From Nitrospira sp. CG24B (lineage in GTDB: Bacteria; Nitrospirota; Nitrospiria; Nitrospirales; Nitrospiraceae): DNA of 64,000 nucleotides. Location of the stretch: positions 339,466 through 403,465 of the forward strand of contig NEWS02000007.1 of the NCBI GenBank assembly GCA_002869845.2, in the 5' to 3' direction. Made by a program: the position numbers and the translations under genes. Under the pieces are notes generated by a model. The model was not told the origin of the DNA. It saw only the letters and a program-made list of their open reading frames with translations, and made no database searches. This document shows, one piece after another, positions 25,963-37,220 of the stretch; the stretch's first letter is position 1; each line of letters begins with the position of its first letter.

Positions 25963-26241
25963 TCAATACGGGTTTGGCGGTAAAACACCGTCGTCACAAC
26001 GTGTCTCATAATCATTCCCCCGCTTGAGGGTTTGGCACGTTTGCCCCAATGGGCCTCTTTGCACGGGGCCAACAATCTCCGGACATCCAAGTGTTTTCTG
26101 AGTCATCCAAGAACACTCAACGTCCCTTCCAGGAACCTGACTGTACGGATTCCCATTTTTGTCATGAGTGGCAGGAAAACACCCGGCAGTTGTGGCGGAC
26201 AAGAGGAAAAGTACTAAATTAAGGATGCGCATACTCGACAT
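25963..26241 (-). CDS. Small lipoprotein
   Basis: 92 residues from the ATG at 26241, which overlaps the stop of the acetyltransferase gene (TGATG), indicating coupling. Hydrophobic ILNLVLFLLS and lipobox TTAGC give a lipoprotein signal. Mature region has five more cysteines (in VECSW, LGCPE, QTCQT, TRCDD and the lipid-linked one) suggesting disulphides, and ends DDGVLPPNPY. No family recognised. An internal ATG at 26232 is an alternative start. Confidence 0.65.
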   Translation of the reverse strand: MSSMRILNLVLFLLSATTAGCFPATHDKNGNPYSQVPGRDVECSWMTQKTLGCPEIVGPVQRGPLGQTCQTLKRGNDYETRCDDGVLPPNPY

Positions 26242-26672
26242 CACTCCATGCGGGCTTGCTTGCTTCGACTCCACACCAGACCGATCTGTTCTTTTGAACT
26301 GAAGCCTAGTTTCTCATAAAAACCAGGTCGTCGGGTACACAGCCAAACGAGCTCCACCCGCTCGAGCCGTGGATGCTTGAGGATGCGCTGAACGATCTCA
26401 GTCCCCACGCCTTGTCCCTGATAGGCTCGGTCGACGATCACATCCCAGATCGTCGCGCGATAGATAAAGTCGGTGAGGACTCGACCGAACCCGATGAGAC
26501 GCTCACCATCCCACGCACAGAGTGTCAGATCCGTATGGAGAAGCATCTCCTTCGCGTCTTCGAGAGATCGCCCCTTGGCCCACGGAGCTTGCTGGAATAG
26601 CCCAAGGAGCTGAGACGCGTCAGGAGGCTCGTGATGGGAGTAGGTGACAGCGGACTTGAGGGTTGGAGGCAT
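26241..26672 (-). CDS. GNAT-family N-acetyltransferase
   Basis: 143 residues. The acetyl-CoA-binding motif A is DRAYQGQGVGTEIVQRIL (residues 81-98, Q/RxxGxG/A type), preceded by strands LIGFGRVLTDFIYRATIWDVIV. The C-terminal part has GFYEKLGFSSK, the usual motif B region. Closest in look to the YitI/aralkylamine-type small GNATs. Acceptor unknown. Coupled with the downstream lipoprotein. Confidence 0.85.
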   Translation of the reverse strand: MPPTLKSAVTYSHHEPPDASQLLGLFQQAPWAKGRSLEDAKEMLLHTDLTLCAWDGERLIGFGRVLTDFIYRATIWDVIVDRAYQGQGVGTEIVQRILKHPRLERVELVWLCTRRPGFYEKLGFSSKEQIGLVWSRSKQARME

Positions 26673-26721
26673 CTTATACTAGAGTATCCCCCGAATTGTT
26701 TTGGAGTGTACGGGGAAACCG

Positions 26722-26901
26722 ATGTCAACGCAAGTCAGAACCTGTCCAAAGTGTTCCCAACTCATGTGGCTGAAGGCGGATGAGTACGAGATACTCGACG
26801 AGGAAACCGTTCGAGCGAAATGTCCCCACTGTGGGAGCGCTGCTCGCTTCAAACTCGTCACCGCTGGAGCGAATGCGTTGGGGCCCAAGATGGGCCACTA
26901 A
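26722..26901 (+). CDS. Small zinc-ribbon protein
   Basis: 59 residues from the ATG at 26722. Two CPxC pairs (CPKC near residue 8 and CPHC near 38) form a zinc ribbon, with the rest polar. No membrane segment. Such one-domain ribbons often bind nucleic acids or act as partners; nothing in the neighbourhood fixes its role. An upstream ATG at 26701 adds seven residues. Confidence 0.6.
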   Translation: MSTQVRTCPKCSQLMWLKADEYEILDEETVRAKCPHCGSAARFKLVTAGANALGPKMGH

Positions 26902-26995
26902 TTGTTTCGCTGAGTGTTGGGTCGTGCGCGCCGTATATTGGAGGTCACTCACTCCAAAACTCATGGCGCACTGCTCAGCAACCGCCAGAACGGCA

Positions 26996-27418
26996 TTACA
27001 AGCCTCCTCCCGCGCCATCCAGTTCGGGCTGATTGCCGGGAAGTATCTTGTGTAATGCGGCGCGGTACTCCGTAAGACGCTTGTCATCGATTCGCCCGAT
27101 CTCGATCTCGTGATCCCGCTGCATGCGTTCTAAGTGATCCAATACGGAGAGCAATGGCTGAACGGCCCCAAGAAGGTTTCCGATTTCAAACGCCTCCAGC
27201 GATGACACGAAGGGCTCATTCAGCGTCTTGTACGGAGTCCCAGCGCTCTGGCTTCGAACACGGGATACGATGGTTTCATAACCCTCAACCGCTTCGAAGG
27301 ACGGTTTGACTGCCGAGGGTACGGCGCTCAAGTGGACAATAGGTGGAAGTTTCGCCGCATAGGACTTGATGTGAGAGGTTAACCCTCCCACCGCATCGAG
27401 GACTTCGGCGGTTAACAC
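26996..27418 (-). CDS. Helical protein of unknown function downstream of the pseudouridine synthase
   Basis: 140 residues beginning at a GTG with GGAGG five bases upstream; the start lies inside the last codons of the upstream pseudouridine synthase gene. The sequence is all-helical in appearance, with SSLEAFEIGNLLGAVQPLL and LERMQRDHEIEIGRI. No membrane segment, cysteine pair or known motif. The overlap with the gene before it supports its reality. Confidence 0.6.
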   Translation of the reverse strand: MLTAEVLDAVGGLTSHIKSYAAKLPPIVHLSAVPSAVKPSFEAVEGYETIVSRVRSQSAGTPYKTLNEPFVSSLEAFEIGNLLGAVQPLLSVLDHLERMQRDHEIEIGRIDDKRLTEYRAALHKILPGNQPELDGAGGGL

Positions 27419-28419
27419 GCATCCTCCGCAACGTCGTGGATCTCGGCGCGCGGTCCACGCGGTTTCTTCTCTCCAGGGATGTCGAGCTGATCAAGCGCAG
27501 ACATCACCTCCTCCATATCGGCAGGCACCGACTTCGTGAAGTCTTCCACCTTGCCCGTCACCGGATGGGTAAAGCCGAGAGTTCTAGCATGGAGCATCAC
27601 CCGAGGAACCTCCACATCGGCGATCGTGCAGACCTTTCGCCCGCCGTATGTGTGATCCCCCAGAATGGGATGACCCAATGACGTGAGGTGAACCCGAAGC
27701 TGGTGCGTTCGCCCTGTTCGCGGGTACAGCAATACATGGGCCGCCACTTTGCCATACCGACGGTCCACCACATACTCGGTCACGGATTCCTTGGGACTGG
27801 TCGTTCTCGATGAAAAGGTCTTCCGGTCTTTGACGTCTCGACCGATCGCCAGTTCGATCAATCCTCGACCTTTCTTGGGTACGCCCCAGACCAAGGCCTC
27901 ATAGACGCGGGTGATGGTATGGATCTTGAATTGCGCGGCGAGCGCACGATGCGCCGTATCAGTTTTGGCGATCACCATGACGCCGGACGTTTCTTTGTCT
28001 AGTCGATGAACAAGGCCGGGGCGCTCTTTTCCCCCAATGGCCGACATCGTCCCCCCCGACGTTTGGAAATGATGCAGCAGTGCGTTGACCAGCGTTCCGG
28101 TCCAATTCCCTGGAGCTGGATGCACCACAATGCCGGATGGCTTATTCAACACGAGAAGGGATTCGTCTTCGAACAGGACTTCCAATGGGATTGCCTCCCC
28201 CTTCATTGAAAGAGGCTCAGGCTTTGGCACATCCATCGTAATCCGATCACCGGGTTTGATCTTGTGACTCGGCTTCACGACCTGATCGTTGATGCGAATA
28301 CGACCCAGCTCGATCAGACGCTGCAACGCTGACCGCGAAATGTCTCGTTCTCGATTGACGAGGAAGAGGTCCAACCGTTTGGGCTGCTCTCCGGACGTGA
28401 TGATAAATTCTGTAATCAT
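27412..28419 (-). CDS. RluD-family 23S rRNA pseudouridine synthase
   Basis: 335 residues. An N-terminal S4 RNA-binding domain (RLDLFLVNRERDISRSALQR) precedes the RsuA/RluA catalytic domain with HRLDKETSG, where D141 is the catalytic aspartate. GRTHQLRVH and LGDHTYGG are further family blocks. RluD-type enzymes modify helix 69 of 23S rRNA; the exact target cannot be assigned from sequence alone. The C-terminus is about 20 residues longer than usual and ends EDAC. Confidence 0.92.
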   Translation of the reverse strand: MITEFIITSGEQPKRLDLFLVNRERDISRSALQRLIELGRIRINDQVVKPSHKIKPGDRITMDVPKPEPLSMKGEAIPLEVLFEDESLLVLNKPSGIVVHPAPGNWTGTLVNALLHHFQTSGGTMSAIGGKERPGLVHRLDKETSGVMVIAKTDTAHRALAAQFKIHTITRVYEALVWGVPKKGRGLIELAIGRDVKDRKTFSSRTTSPKESVTEYVVDRRYGKVAAHVLLYPRTGRTHQLRVHLTSLGHPILGDHTYGGRKVCTIADVEVPRVMLHARTLGFTHPVTGKVEDFTKSVPADMEEVMSALDQLDIPGEKKPRGPRAEIHDVAEDAC

Positions 28420-28596
28420 AAACAGAACACGCTACTAAAGAGCTTCAGCCAAATGCAATCGGAGAATACTGTCGGTTTGCCTCCTCCCTGCGGGAGGACT
28501 ATGGTGGTGGCGCAGGACTGATCCTCCCCTATACGAGGAGACATCGACCATGATAGATAGGCACTTCGTCTCCGCCATAGCGGCAGCCGGACAGTT

Positions 28597-30021
28597 ATGA
28601 AATTTTCAGAATACGATCCAGGCGAGTTCTACGACGAGCTGTACGAGGGCAAAGGCCAGCCACGACCCGGAAGTACGCTGTTACTGCGAAAGTTTGCCTC
28701 ACTGCCGGAAGGAGAACTCAAAAAACGCCAGGAAGCGGCGGAACGCGTCATTCTCAACATGGGCATGACATTCGGCATCCATGGGAGCGATGACGGCCAT
28801 GAACAGATCTTTCCGTTTGATATCGTGCCACGGGTCGTCGTGGCATCTGATTGGGACCGCATCGAATCCGGCCTTCAACAGCGCATGCGCGCGTTGAACC
28901 TGTTTATCGACGATGTGTACCACGATCAAAAGATCCTCAAAAACGGGGTGATCCCCAGCGAACTGATTTATTCCGGCAAAGGTTTCTTGCTGCCCTGCAT
29001 GGGTCTTAACCCACCACGGGGCATCTGGTGCCACGTGGCCGGGATCGACTTGGTCCGAATCAGCGATGGACAGTACTACGTTCTTGAAGACAACACCCGT
29101 TGCCCGTCGGGAGTCGCCTATGTATTGGAAGCCCGACAGGTCATGAAACGAACGTTTCCCGAGCTATTCGATGCCTATCGCGTGCGGCCGGTTGATGGGT
29201 ATCCGAGCCAACTCTTGGAAACTCTTCGGTCCCTTTCGGACCTTCCCGATCCGACTGTCGTGATTCTCACACCGGGCATCTTCAATTCTGCCTATTACGA
29301 ACATTCCCTGCTCGCCCACAAAATGGGTGTGGAATTGGTCGAGGCCAACGATCTGGCAGTCGTGGACGGTTCAGTTCATATGCGAACCACCAAGGGATCT
29401 CAGCGTGTCGACGTGATCTACCGGCGGATCAATGATGACTATTTGGACCCGCTGGCGTTTCGTCACGATTCCGTACTGGGAGTGCCCGGTCTCATGGAAT
29501 CCTACAAAAGAGGCAGGGTGGCGCTCGCCAACGCGCCCGGCACCGGCGTATCGGACGACAAAGCGATTTATGCGTACGTCCCGAAGATCATCAATTACTA
29601 CTTGGCGGAGGAACCGATTCTCCCGAACGTACCCACCTATCTCTGTTCCGATAGACGGGATCGGACCTATGTCTTGGAGCATTTGGATCAACTGGTCGTG
29701 AAAGCCACCAACGAAGCCGGTGGGTACGGAATGATGATCGGTCCCCATGCCTCAAAGCAGGAGCGTGAGGACTGTGCCCGCCGCATCGAGGCAGACCCAC
29801 GCAACTATATTGCCCAACCAACCTTGGCCCTCTCGCGGGTGCCCACCTTGGTGGAGGATCATCTAGAAGGACGTCACGTTGACCTGCGGCCATACGTCTT
29901 GTACGGCCGTGATGTGTACGTCTTGCCGGGAGGCATGACACGCGTGGCATTGCGGAAAGGGTCTCTCGTGGTGAATTCCTCTCAAGGCGGAGGCAATAAA
30001 GACACATGGGTCCTTTCATGA
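28597..30021 (+). CDS. Circularly permuted ATP-grasp protein
   Basis: 474-residue circularly permuted ATP-grasp type 2 protein (DUF404/DUF407 merged). Recognisable parts are the start [13 protein letters not shown], the core [18 protein letters not shown] near 165, [16 protein letters not shown] near 276 and the C-terminal [22 protein letters not shown]. The fold joins a carboxylate to an amine using ATP, presumably making a small peptide. It begins the three-gene set with alpha-E and the Anbu peptidase, the conserved combination in Anbu operons. Confidence 0.9.
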   Translation: MKFSEYDPGEFYDELYEGKGQPRPGSTLLLRKFASLPEGELKKRQEAAERVILNMGMTFGIHGSDDGHEQIFPFDIVPRVVVASDWDRIESGLQQRMRALNLFIDDVYHDQKILKNGVIPSELIYSGKGFLLPCMGLNPPRGIWCHVAGIDLVRISDGQYYVLEDNTRCPSGVAYVLEARQVMKRTFPELFDAYRVRPVDGYPSQLLETLRSLSDLPDPTVVILTPGIFNSAYYEHSLLAHKMGVELVEANDLAVVDGSVHMRTTKGSQRVDVIYRRINDDYLDPLAFRHDSVLGVPGLMESYKRGRVALANAPGTGVSDDKAIYAYVPKIINYYLAEEPILPNVPTYLCSDRRDRTYVLEHLDQLVVKATNEAGGYGMMIGPHASKQEREDCARRIEADPRNYIAQPTLALSRVPTLVEDHLEGRHVDLRPYVLYGRDVYVLPGGMTRVALRKGSLVVNSSQGGGNKDTWVLS

Positions 30022-30094
30022 GCGCCTCCTTCACGAGCGGCCGGGATACTAGCAACGGTCAATTAACCGGTGAACAGGCAGGGCTTGATCCACG

Positions 30095-31075
30095 ATGCTG
30101 AGCCGAGTCGCCAGCTCCATGTATTGGTTGAATCGCTACATCGAACGGGCGGAAAACTATGCCCGATTCATCGAGGTGAACTTAAACCTCACACTCGACC
30201 TCCCCAGAGGCACCACGGAGCAGTGGGATCCGTTGGTGGCTACTACAGGCGATAATGAAAGTTTTATCGATCGCTATGGAAAAGCGACAAAAGAAAACGT
30301 CACGCAGTTTCTCTCAGCGGATGCGGCAAACCCCAACTCGATTCTGTCCTGTCTTTTGGCTGCACGTGAAAATGCACGGTCAGTCCGAGAAGTCATCTCC
30401 AGCGACATGTGGGAGCAAGTCAATCGCTTTTATCTCATGGTGAGAGACGCTGTTTCACAAGGCTTGTCCAGTCGAAATCTTCACACGTTTTTAGGAGACG
30501 TCAAAGCAAACAGCCATCTTTTCCTCGGCATTACCGATGCCACCATGTCGCACGGAGAAGGCTGGCATTTTGCGAGGCTCGGTCGTCTGCTGGAGCGGGC
30601 GGACAAGACCTCCCGCATTCTCGACGTCAAATACTTCATGTTGCTCCCGACCATCGCCGAAGTCGGCACGCCGTTCGATATCATCCAGTGGTCCGCCTTG
30701 TTAAAATCCGCCAGCGCCCTGGAGATGTATTACAACCGTTTTGGCCGCATCTCGCCGGACGATGTCACAGCGTTCCTGATTCTCGACCCCACATTTCCGC
30801 GAGCTATCCGATACTGCCTCATTAAGAGCGAAGATTCGCTCCACGCCATCTCCGGGTCTGAGCACGGATCCTATCAGAACCAAGCCGAGAAACGGCTGGG
30901 ACGGTTGCGCGCCGAGTTGGACTTTGGCGATCTTGAGGATTTCGTGACCAGCGGGCTGCACGAATTCTTGGATCAGTTTCAAGCGCAGCTCAATCGCGTG
31001 GGCGAAGCCATTTCTGAGACCTTCTTTGCCCCACGTCCCATCCACAATACAATCACCGGAGCGGAGGCACAATGA
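30095..31075 (+). CDS. Alpha-E domain protein
   Basis: 326-residue alpha-E (DUF403) protein, almost wholly helical. It opens with the family signature MLSRVASSMYWLNRYIERAE and has WHFARLGRLLERADKTSRIL near residue 152. Alpha-E proteins are constant partners of circularly permuted ATP-grasp enzymes and often of transglutaminase-like proteins. It follows the ATP-grasp gene by 73 bases and overlaps Anbu by four bases. Confidence 0.9.
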   Translation: MLSRVASSMYWLNRYIERAENYARFIEVNLNLTLDLPRGTTEQWDPLVATTGDNESFIDRYGKATKENVTQFLSADAANPNSILSCLLAARENARSVREVISSDMWEQVNRFYLMVRDAVSQGLSSRNLHTFLGDVKANSHLFLGITDATMSHGEGWHFARLGRLLERADKTSRILDVKYFMLLPTIAEVGTPFDIIQWSALLKSASALEMYYNRFGRISPDDVTAFLILDPTFPRAIRYCLIKSEDSLHAISGSEHGSYQNQAEKRLGRLRAELDFGDLEDFVTSGLHEFLDQFQAQLNRVGEAISETFFAPRPIHNTITGAEAQ

Positions 31076-31842
31076 CCTTTTGCCTAGGCATGAAAGTCGA
31101 AGATGGTCTCATTGGCATCGCCGACACACGGGTAACGACCGGTGCGGAATGCATCATGGCACGAAAGGTTTCCATCCACCAACACGGACGGCATTCGATG
31201 TTTCTCATGACATCAGGGCTGCGTTCTGTGCGTGACAAGGCCGTCACCTATTTTGACGAAGCCATTGGAGACAGCGATCAGACGTTCGATAAACTGTTCA
31301 AAGCCGTCAACGTATTTGCGGCTCAGGTTCGTCGCGTGGCCGAAGAGGATAAGGCGACGCTCGATAAAGCAGGCTTGCTCTTTGACCTCCACGCATTGGT
31401 CGGAGGGCAGCTGGAAAACGACCAAGAGCACAAGCTCTATCTCATCTATCCCCAGGGAAACTGGGTGGAAGTGAGCGAAGGCACACCCTATTGCATCATC
31501 GGCGAGACAGGCTATGGGAAACCGCTCCTCGATCGCGTGTTACGCTATGACTCCAGCATGGACCTCGCCATGAAGGTGGGCTTCCTGGCCTTCGACGCTA
31601 CTCGCACCAGTTCAACCAGCGTCGAATACCCTCTCGATGTCGTGCTCTATCGGCACGATACCTTTGACATCATCGAACACCGTTTTCAGAAGGAAGACCT
31701 CGCTGAGATTGCCATCTGGTGGCAATCCCGCATTTACGAATCGGTCGAGAAGTTACCCTCGAAGTGGATTGATCGGCTGCTGACATCGCTTCCTCGTGAG
31801 ACACGATCACCGCCCACAAACTCCTCCGCAACAACTTTGTAA
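31072..31842 (+). CDS. Anbu (ancestral beta subunit) proteasome-related peptidase
   Basis: 256 residues of the Ntn-hydrolase fold. MTFCLGMKVEDGLIGIADTR is the Anbu N-terminus, so T2 would be the nucleophile after removal of the initiator methionine, with D18 and a lysine (K33) as the usual partners. Later blocks are SSTSVEYPLDVVLY and FQKEDLAEIAIWW. Anbu self-assembles into open helical rings and its activity is still debated. Its gene ends the three-gene ATP-grasp/alpha-E/Anbu operon; the transglutaminase often present is missing. Confidence 0.9.
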   Translation: MTFCLGMKVEDGLIGIADTRVTTGAECIMARKVSIHQHGRHSMFLMTSGLRSVRDKAVTYFDEAIGDSDQTFDKLFKAVNVFAAQVRRVAEEDKATLDKAGLLFDLHALVGGQLENDQEHKLYLIYPQGNWVEVSEGTPYCIIGETGYGKPLLDRVLRYDSSMDLAMKVGFLAFDATRTSSTSVEYPLDVVLYRHDTFDIIEHRFQKEDLAEIAIWWQSRIYESVEKLPSKWIDRLLTSLPRETRSPPTNSSATTL

Positions 31843-32085
31843 GGTGGTGGCATGGCAAGCTGTTCAATGCACTCACCGGAGCCCAACGATTGGAACCAGA
31901 TGCGGAGACGTCTTACGTCGCGCTTGCGACGAAAGGATTTGAACGTATCGTAGCTCAACACCATGCTGACGGAGATCAACCACTCTTACACCGAGATCAC
32001 GCAGGTGCTGGACACGCAGTATAGTGAAACGGGGGTGAGGGTCCTCGACACAGGGTAAGGATACAGAGAAGGAATCGAATGAGAA
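31843..32085. other. Intergenic region with possible remnant coding frame
   Basis: 243 bases between the Anbu gene and atpC. In a frame different from Anbu, 31842-32024 is open and reads like protein (WHGKLFNALTGAQRLEPDA and ATKGFERIVAQHH), but has no start codon. It may be the decayed tail of a fourth operon gene. A short frame at 31852-31953 is preceded by AAGGTGG. Neither is called. Confidence 0.3.
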
Positions 32086-32508
32086 CTAGGCGTGGCCGGT
32101 CTTTCTTGTGCGTTCCGCAATCTTTTTTCGAAGCCGAGCCTTTTCCAGGCTGATCTGCGCGTCTTTCACTTCCGACGGCAAGCCGCCCGCTTGAAGACGA
32201 CGCTCCGCTTCAGCAACTTTGGCAGTGGCCCGCTCCACGTCAATGTCTTCCGCCTGTTCCGCAATTTCAGCCATGATGGTGACTTTGGTAGGAGTGACTT
32301 CGGCAAAGCCCCACAGAATGGCCATGGAATGGGTCTGACTATCCACACGGTAACGAAGTTCGCCGATGCGGAGCGTCGAGAGGAAATGACAGTGCCCGGG
32401 GAGTACCCCAAACTCTCCTTCTGACCCCGGGGCAATGACTTCATCCACCTGCTGACTCAGCAGCTGCTTCTCCGGCGTCACGACTTCTAATAGAAACTTT
32501 CCAGCCAT
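32086..32508 (-). CDS. atpC: ATP synthase epsilon chain
   Basis: 140 residues. The N-terminal beta-sandwich includes LLEVVTPEKQLLSQQVDEVI and GEFGVLPGHCHFLSTL, followed by a two-helix C-terminus (ERATAKVAEAERRLQ). It is part of the central stalk and regulates the F1 sector. Last gene of atpH-A-G-D-C. An inverted-repeat-bearing spacer separates it from atpD. Confidence 0.95.
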   Translation of the reverse strand: MAGKFLLEVVTPEKQLLSQQVDEVIAPGSEGEFGVLPGHCHFLSTLRIGELRYRVDSQTHSMAILWGFAEVTPTKVTIMAEIAEQAEDIDVERATAKVAEAERRLQAGGLPSEVKDAQISLEKARLRKKIAERTRKTGHA

Positions 32509-32520
32509 ATTCTCTCCGTA

Positions 32521-32592
32521 AGGCGTGAAACGTGAGGCGTCAGGCGATGGGTTTCGGCGCTTTGCTCACCTTACCCCTAACCCCTCACGCCT
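32521..32592. repeat. Imperfect inverted repeat in atpD-atpC spacer
   Basis: AGGCGTGA at 32521-32528 and TCACGCCT at 32585-32592 are perfect eight-base arms, with further partial pairings (GTGAGGCGT at 32532-32540) inside. It occupies the 91-base spacer and may form an RNA hairpin that influences the relative expression of beta and epsilon subunits. Confidence 0.4.
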
Positions 32593-32599
32593 AACGATC

Positions 32600-34121
<1,522 letters not shown>

Positions 34122-34146
34122 ACACGTCTCCGCGCTCAGAACTGTC

Positions 34147-35025
34147 CTATTTAAGAGCTTCCGCGCCGCCGACGATGTCCATCAGTTCCTTGGTGATCGC
34201 CGTCTGTCTGGTCTTGTTGTAATAGAGCGTGACCTTCTTAATGAGCTGGCCGGCGTTGCGTGTCGCCCCATCCATGGCGGCCATCCGGGCGCCGTGCTCA
34301 GCAGCCGCTGATTCCAACAGGATTCGATAGGCCTGTACCTGGAAATGTTTCGGCACCAGCGCACTCAGCAGCGCAGCTTCATCCGGCTCGTAGAGGTAGG
34401 CTCCTGACGCAACGCCCTCAGCCGGAGCCGCGCTGAACTCCGTCGCCGCATCCACCGGAAACAGCTTCTCCACGATCACACGCTGCTGGATGGCCGACTT
34501 GAATTCGTTGTACACGACATGAAGCTCGTCGAATGAGCCCTTCACGAAATTGTCGGTCAGATCGCCGCCGATATCGAGGGCATGTTCGAAGCTGAGCTTG
34601 TCGAACACACCGGTCCATTCCTGCCGGATCGGCCAGGAACGGCGCCGGAAATAGTCGCGGCCCTTTCGACCGACGATGCTCAGACCCACCGTCAACCCTT
34701 GGGCCTCGCACTGCCGCACAAACTCAGCGCTCTTCCGCGCGATATTGCCGTTGAATCCTCCACAGAGCCCTCGATCGCTGGTGATCACAAGCACCTCGAT
34801 CTTTTTCACCTCGCGCTTCTGGAGGAGCGGATGGGCGGAGCGGTTGACGCGCCGGCTCAGATTGCTCAGGACTCCGCGCATCTTGTGGGCGTAGGGACGA
34901 GCGGCCAGGATACGGTCCTGCGAGCGTTTGAGCTTCGCCGCCGCCACCATCTTCATAGCCTTGGTGATTTTCTGGGTATTCTTAAACGCCGCGATCTTGC
35001 GACGCAAACTTTGTAAACTTGGCAT
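34147..35025 (-). CDS. atpG: ATP synthase gamma chain
   Basis: 292-residue rotor subunit. Terminal helices are typical: MPSLQSLRRKIAAFKNTQKI at the start and ATRNAGQLIKKVTLYYNKTR near the end, with ITSDRGLCGGFNGNIAR near residue 80. Full length. The alpha gene precedes it with a 96-base spacer rather than overlapping. Confidence 0.97.
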   Translation of the reverse strand: MPSLQSLRRKIAAFKNTQKITKAMKMVAAAKLKRSQDRILAARPYAHKMRGVLSNLSRRVNRSAHPLLQKREVKKIEVLVITSDRGLCGGFNGNIARKSAEFVRQCEAQGLTVGLSIVGRKGRDYFRRRSWPIRQEWTGVFDKLSFEHALDIGGDLTDNFVKGSFDELHVVYNEFKSAIQQRVIVEKLFPVDAATEFSAAPAEGVASGAYLYEPDEAALLSALVPKHFQVQAYRILLESAAAEHGARMAAMDGATRNAGQLIKKVTLYYNKTRQTAITKELMDIVGGAEALK

Positions 35026-35045
35026 TGTCTTCCATCAGGGCTGTG

Positions 35046-35102
35046 GACTGAGTGCTGAGGGTGCAGATCGGGCACCCTGGCGTCCGCCTCCACCCTGAGT
35101 CC
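35046..35102. repeat. Inverted repeats in atpA-atpG spacer
   Basis: GGACTGAGTGCTGAGGGTG at the left and CACCCTGAGTCC at the right pair as imperfect arms (GGACT and AGGGTG), with an inner GGTGC/GCACC hairpin. It shares the CTGAGTGCTGAG word with the atpG-atpD spacer. Position of a possible mRNA processing or stability element. Confidence 0.4.
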
Positions 35103-35121
35103 TCGATACTTAGTCTTGTGC

Positions 35122-36642
35122 TTATGCTTTGGCTCCGTACCCCATCTTCTGCTTGAAGGTCGTGATGATTTCCTTCAAGCGACCGCCAACCTTGTCGTCG
35201 ATCTTGCCGATGGTGGTGACTTCTTTTTTCAGTTCAGCATGGTTCTGCTGAACATAGTGCAGGAAGTCCGCTTCAAACTGCAGCACCTTGTCGACAGGCA
35301 CATCGTCGAGATATCCGTTGACACCCGCATAGATCGAGAGCACTTGATCGGCGACCGGCATCGGCTTGTACTGCCCCTGCTTCAACAGCTCGACCATGCG
35401 CACGCCACGCGCCAGCTGCAATTGCGTGGCCTTGTCGAGTTCGCTGCCAAATTGGGAGAACGCCGCCATTTCGCGATATTGGGCCAAGTCCAGCCGAAGC
35501 GTACCGGCCACTTGCTTCATCGTCTTGATCTGCGCCGATCCGCCGACGCGGGACACCGAAAGACCGACGTTGATGGCGGGACGAATTCCTGAATAGAACA
35601 GATCGCTGCCCAGATAGATCTGGCCGTCCGTAATCGAAATGACGTTCGTCGGGATGTAGGCGGACACGTCGCCGGCCTGGGTTTCGATGATCGGCAACGC
35701 GGTCAGACTGCCTCCGCCGAGCTTGTCACTCAATTTTGCCGCCCGCTCCAACAACCGCGAATGGAGATAGAACACGTCGCCGGGATAGGCTTCGCGGCCT
35801 GGTGGTCTGCGGAGCAACAAGGAGAGCTCACGATAGGCGACGGCATGTTTGGACAAATCGTCATAGACAATCAACGCATGCTTCCCGTTATCGCGGAAAT
35901 ACTCGCCGATCGCGGCGCCGGCGAAGGGCGCTAAGAACTGCATAGGAGCGGGATCGCTGGCGCTGGCCGACACGACCATGCTGTATTCCATCGCATGACT
36001 CTCTTCGAGAGTCTTGACGACACGCGCGACGGTCGACCGCTTTTGGCCGATGGCGACGTAGATACAGAACACGTTCAGGCCTTTTTGATTGATGATCGTA
36101 TCGACGGCAATGGCGGTCTTGCCGGTCTGACGATCGCCGATGATCAATTCCCGCTGTCCACGGCCGATGGGGATCATGGCATCGATAGCCTTGATGCCGG
36201 TCTGCAACGGCTCCCGCACCGATTGGCGGGTATTCACGCCAGGGGCGACCATTTCGATGCGCGAAGAGAGCGTCGAATTGATAGCGCCCTTGCCGTCGAT
36301 CGGCTGGCCGATCGCGTTCACCACACGGCCGATCAACGCGTCACCCACCGGAATTTCCGCAATGCGGCCGGTGCGCTTGACAGGATCGCCTTCCTTGACC
36401 CCGACCGAGTCGCCCATTAACACGGCACCGACATTGTCTTCTTCCAGGTTCAACGCAATGCCATAGAGCCCACCTGGGAATTCGAGCATCTCGCCGGCCA
36501 TGGCTCCATCGAGGCCATAGACCTTGGCAATACCGTCGCCGACCTGGATGACGGACCCCGTTTCCTTGACATCGACCTGCTTGTCGAAGCCTTTGATCTT
36601 CTCTTTGATGATCGCACTGATTTCTTCTGCCCTGATCTGCAT
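35122..36642 (-). CDS. atpA: ATP synthase alpha chain
   Basis: 506-residue non-catalytic nucleotide-binding subunit of F1. Starts [20 protein letters not shown]. Walker A is [11 protein letters not shown] near residue 170 and the [18 protein letters not shown] block near 263 is standard. Full length, next to atpH with a nine-base gap. Confidence 0.98.
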   Translation of the reverse strand: MQIRAEEISAIIKEKIKGFDKQVDVKETGSVIQVGDGIAKVYGLDGAMAGEMLEFPGGLYGIALNLEEDNVGAVLMGDSVGVKEGDPVKRTGRIAEIPVGDALIGRVVNAIGQPIDGKGAINSTLSSRIEMVAPGVNTRQSVREPLQTGIKAIDAMIPIGRGQRELIIGDRQTGKTAIAVDTIINQKGLNVFCIYVAIGQKRSTVARVVKTLEESHAMEYSMVVSASASDPAPMQFLAPFAGAAIGEYFRDNGKHALIVYDDLSKHAVAYRELSLLLRRPPGREAYPGDVFYLHSRLLERAAKLSDKLGGGSLTALPIIETQAGDVSAYIPTNVISITDGQIYLGSDLFYSGIRPAINVGLSVSRVGGSAQIKTMKQVAGTLRLDLAQYREMAAFSQFGSELDKATQLQLARGVRMVELLKQGQYKPMPVADQVLSIYAGVNGYLDDVPVDKVLQFEADFLHYVQQNHAELKKEVTTIGKIDDKVGGRLKEIITTFKQKMGYGAKA

Positions 36643-36651
36643 GGCTACTCC

Positions 36652-37191
36652 TTATTCTCGCGTCAACAGGACTTGCAAATCGCGCAAGCGACCTTGGACG
36701 GTGCTGTCGACTACTTTGCTTCCGATGTGAATCTGCAAGCCGGCGAGGTGACTGGCATCGGTCTGAAATGTGACATCGACATCGCGCTTCAACGTGTCGC
36801 GTAGGCGCGTCCTGATTCGATCTTGTTCCGCCGGCGGAAGAGCCGTCGCGGAAGACACGGTCACCGGCTGCGTCCGCTTTAATTGATCAACCAACTTGCC
36901 GAATGCGTCGGCGATTTCCGGCAGAAACCCCACCCGATTCTTCTTCACCAATTGGCCCAGGAATGCTTTACCGGCTGGAGGGCACCCCAGCTTCTCGCCG
37001 AGTGCGGTCAGGACGGCAATTTTCTCCTCCACCCCGAACGCAGGTGAAGCCACCACATGACGAAGATGGGCGGATTCCTTCAGGGACTGCCCGAGGTTAG
37101 TCAGTGTCCCCCGCGTGGCTTCGATAGTTGAGTGATCGAGGAGCTCGAAGAGGGCCTGGGCGTAACGTCGCGCAACTGTTGTCTTAATCAC
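36652..37191 (-). CDS. atpH: ATP synthase delta chain
   Basis: 179 residues; peripheral-stalk subunit. N-terminal ARRYAQALFELLD and C-terminal SKVVDSTVQGRLRDLQ (usual IGSKVIDGSVRGQL) are diagnostic. It is the first F1 gene here. The usual preceding genes for Fo subunits a, c and b are not upstream: 249 bases away is an unrelated HEAT-repeat gene on the other strand. Confidence 0.93.
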   Translation of the reverse strand: MIKTTVARRYAQALFELLDHSTIEATRGTLTNLGQSLKESAHLRHVVASPAFGVEEKIAVLTALGEKLGCPPAGKAFLGQLVKKNRVGFLPEIADAFGKLVDQLKRTQPVTVSSATALPPAEQDRIRTRLRDTLKRDVDVTFQTDASHLAGLQIHIGSKVVDSTVQGRLRDLQVLLTRE

Positions 37192-37220
37192 CGTTTAGCA
37201 TCCACATGCGTTATTTTGAC

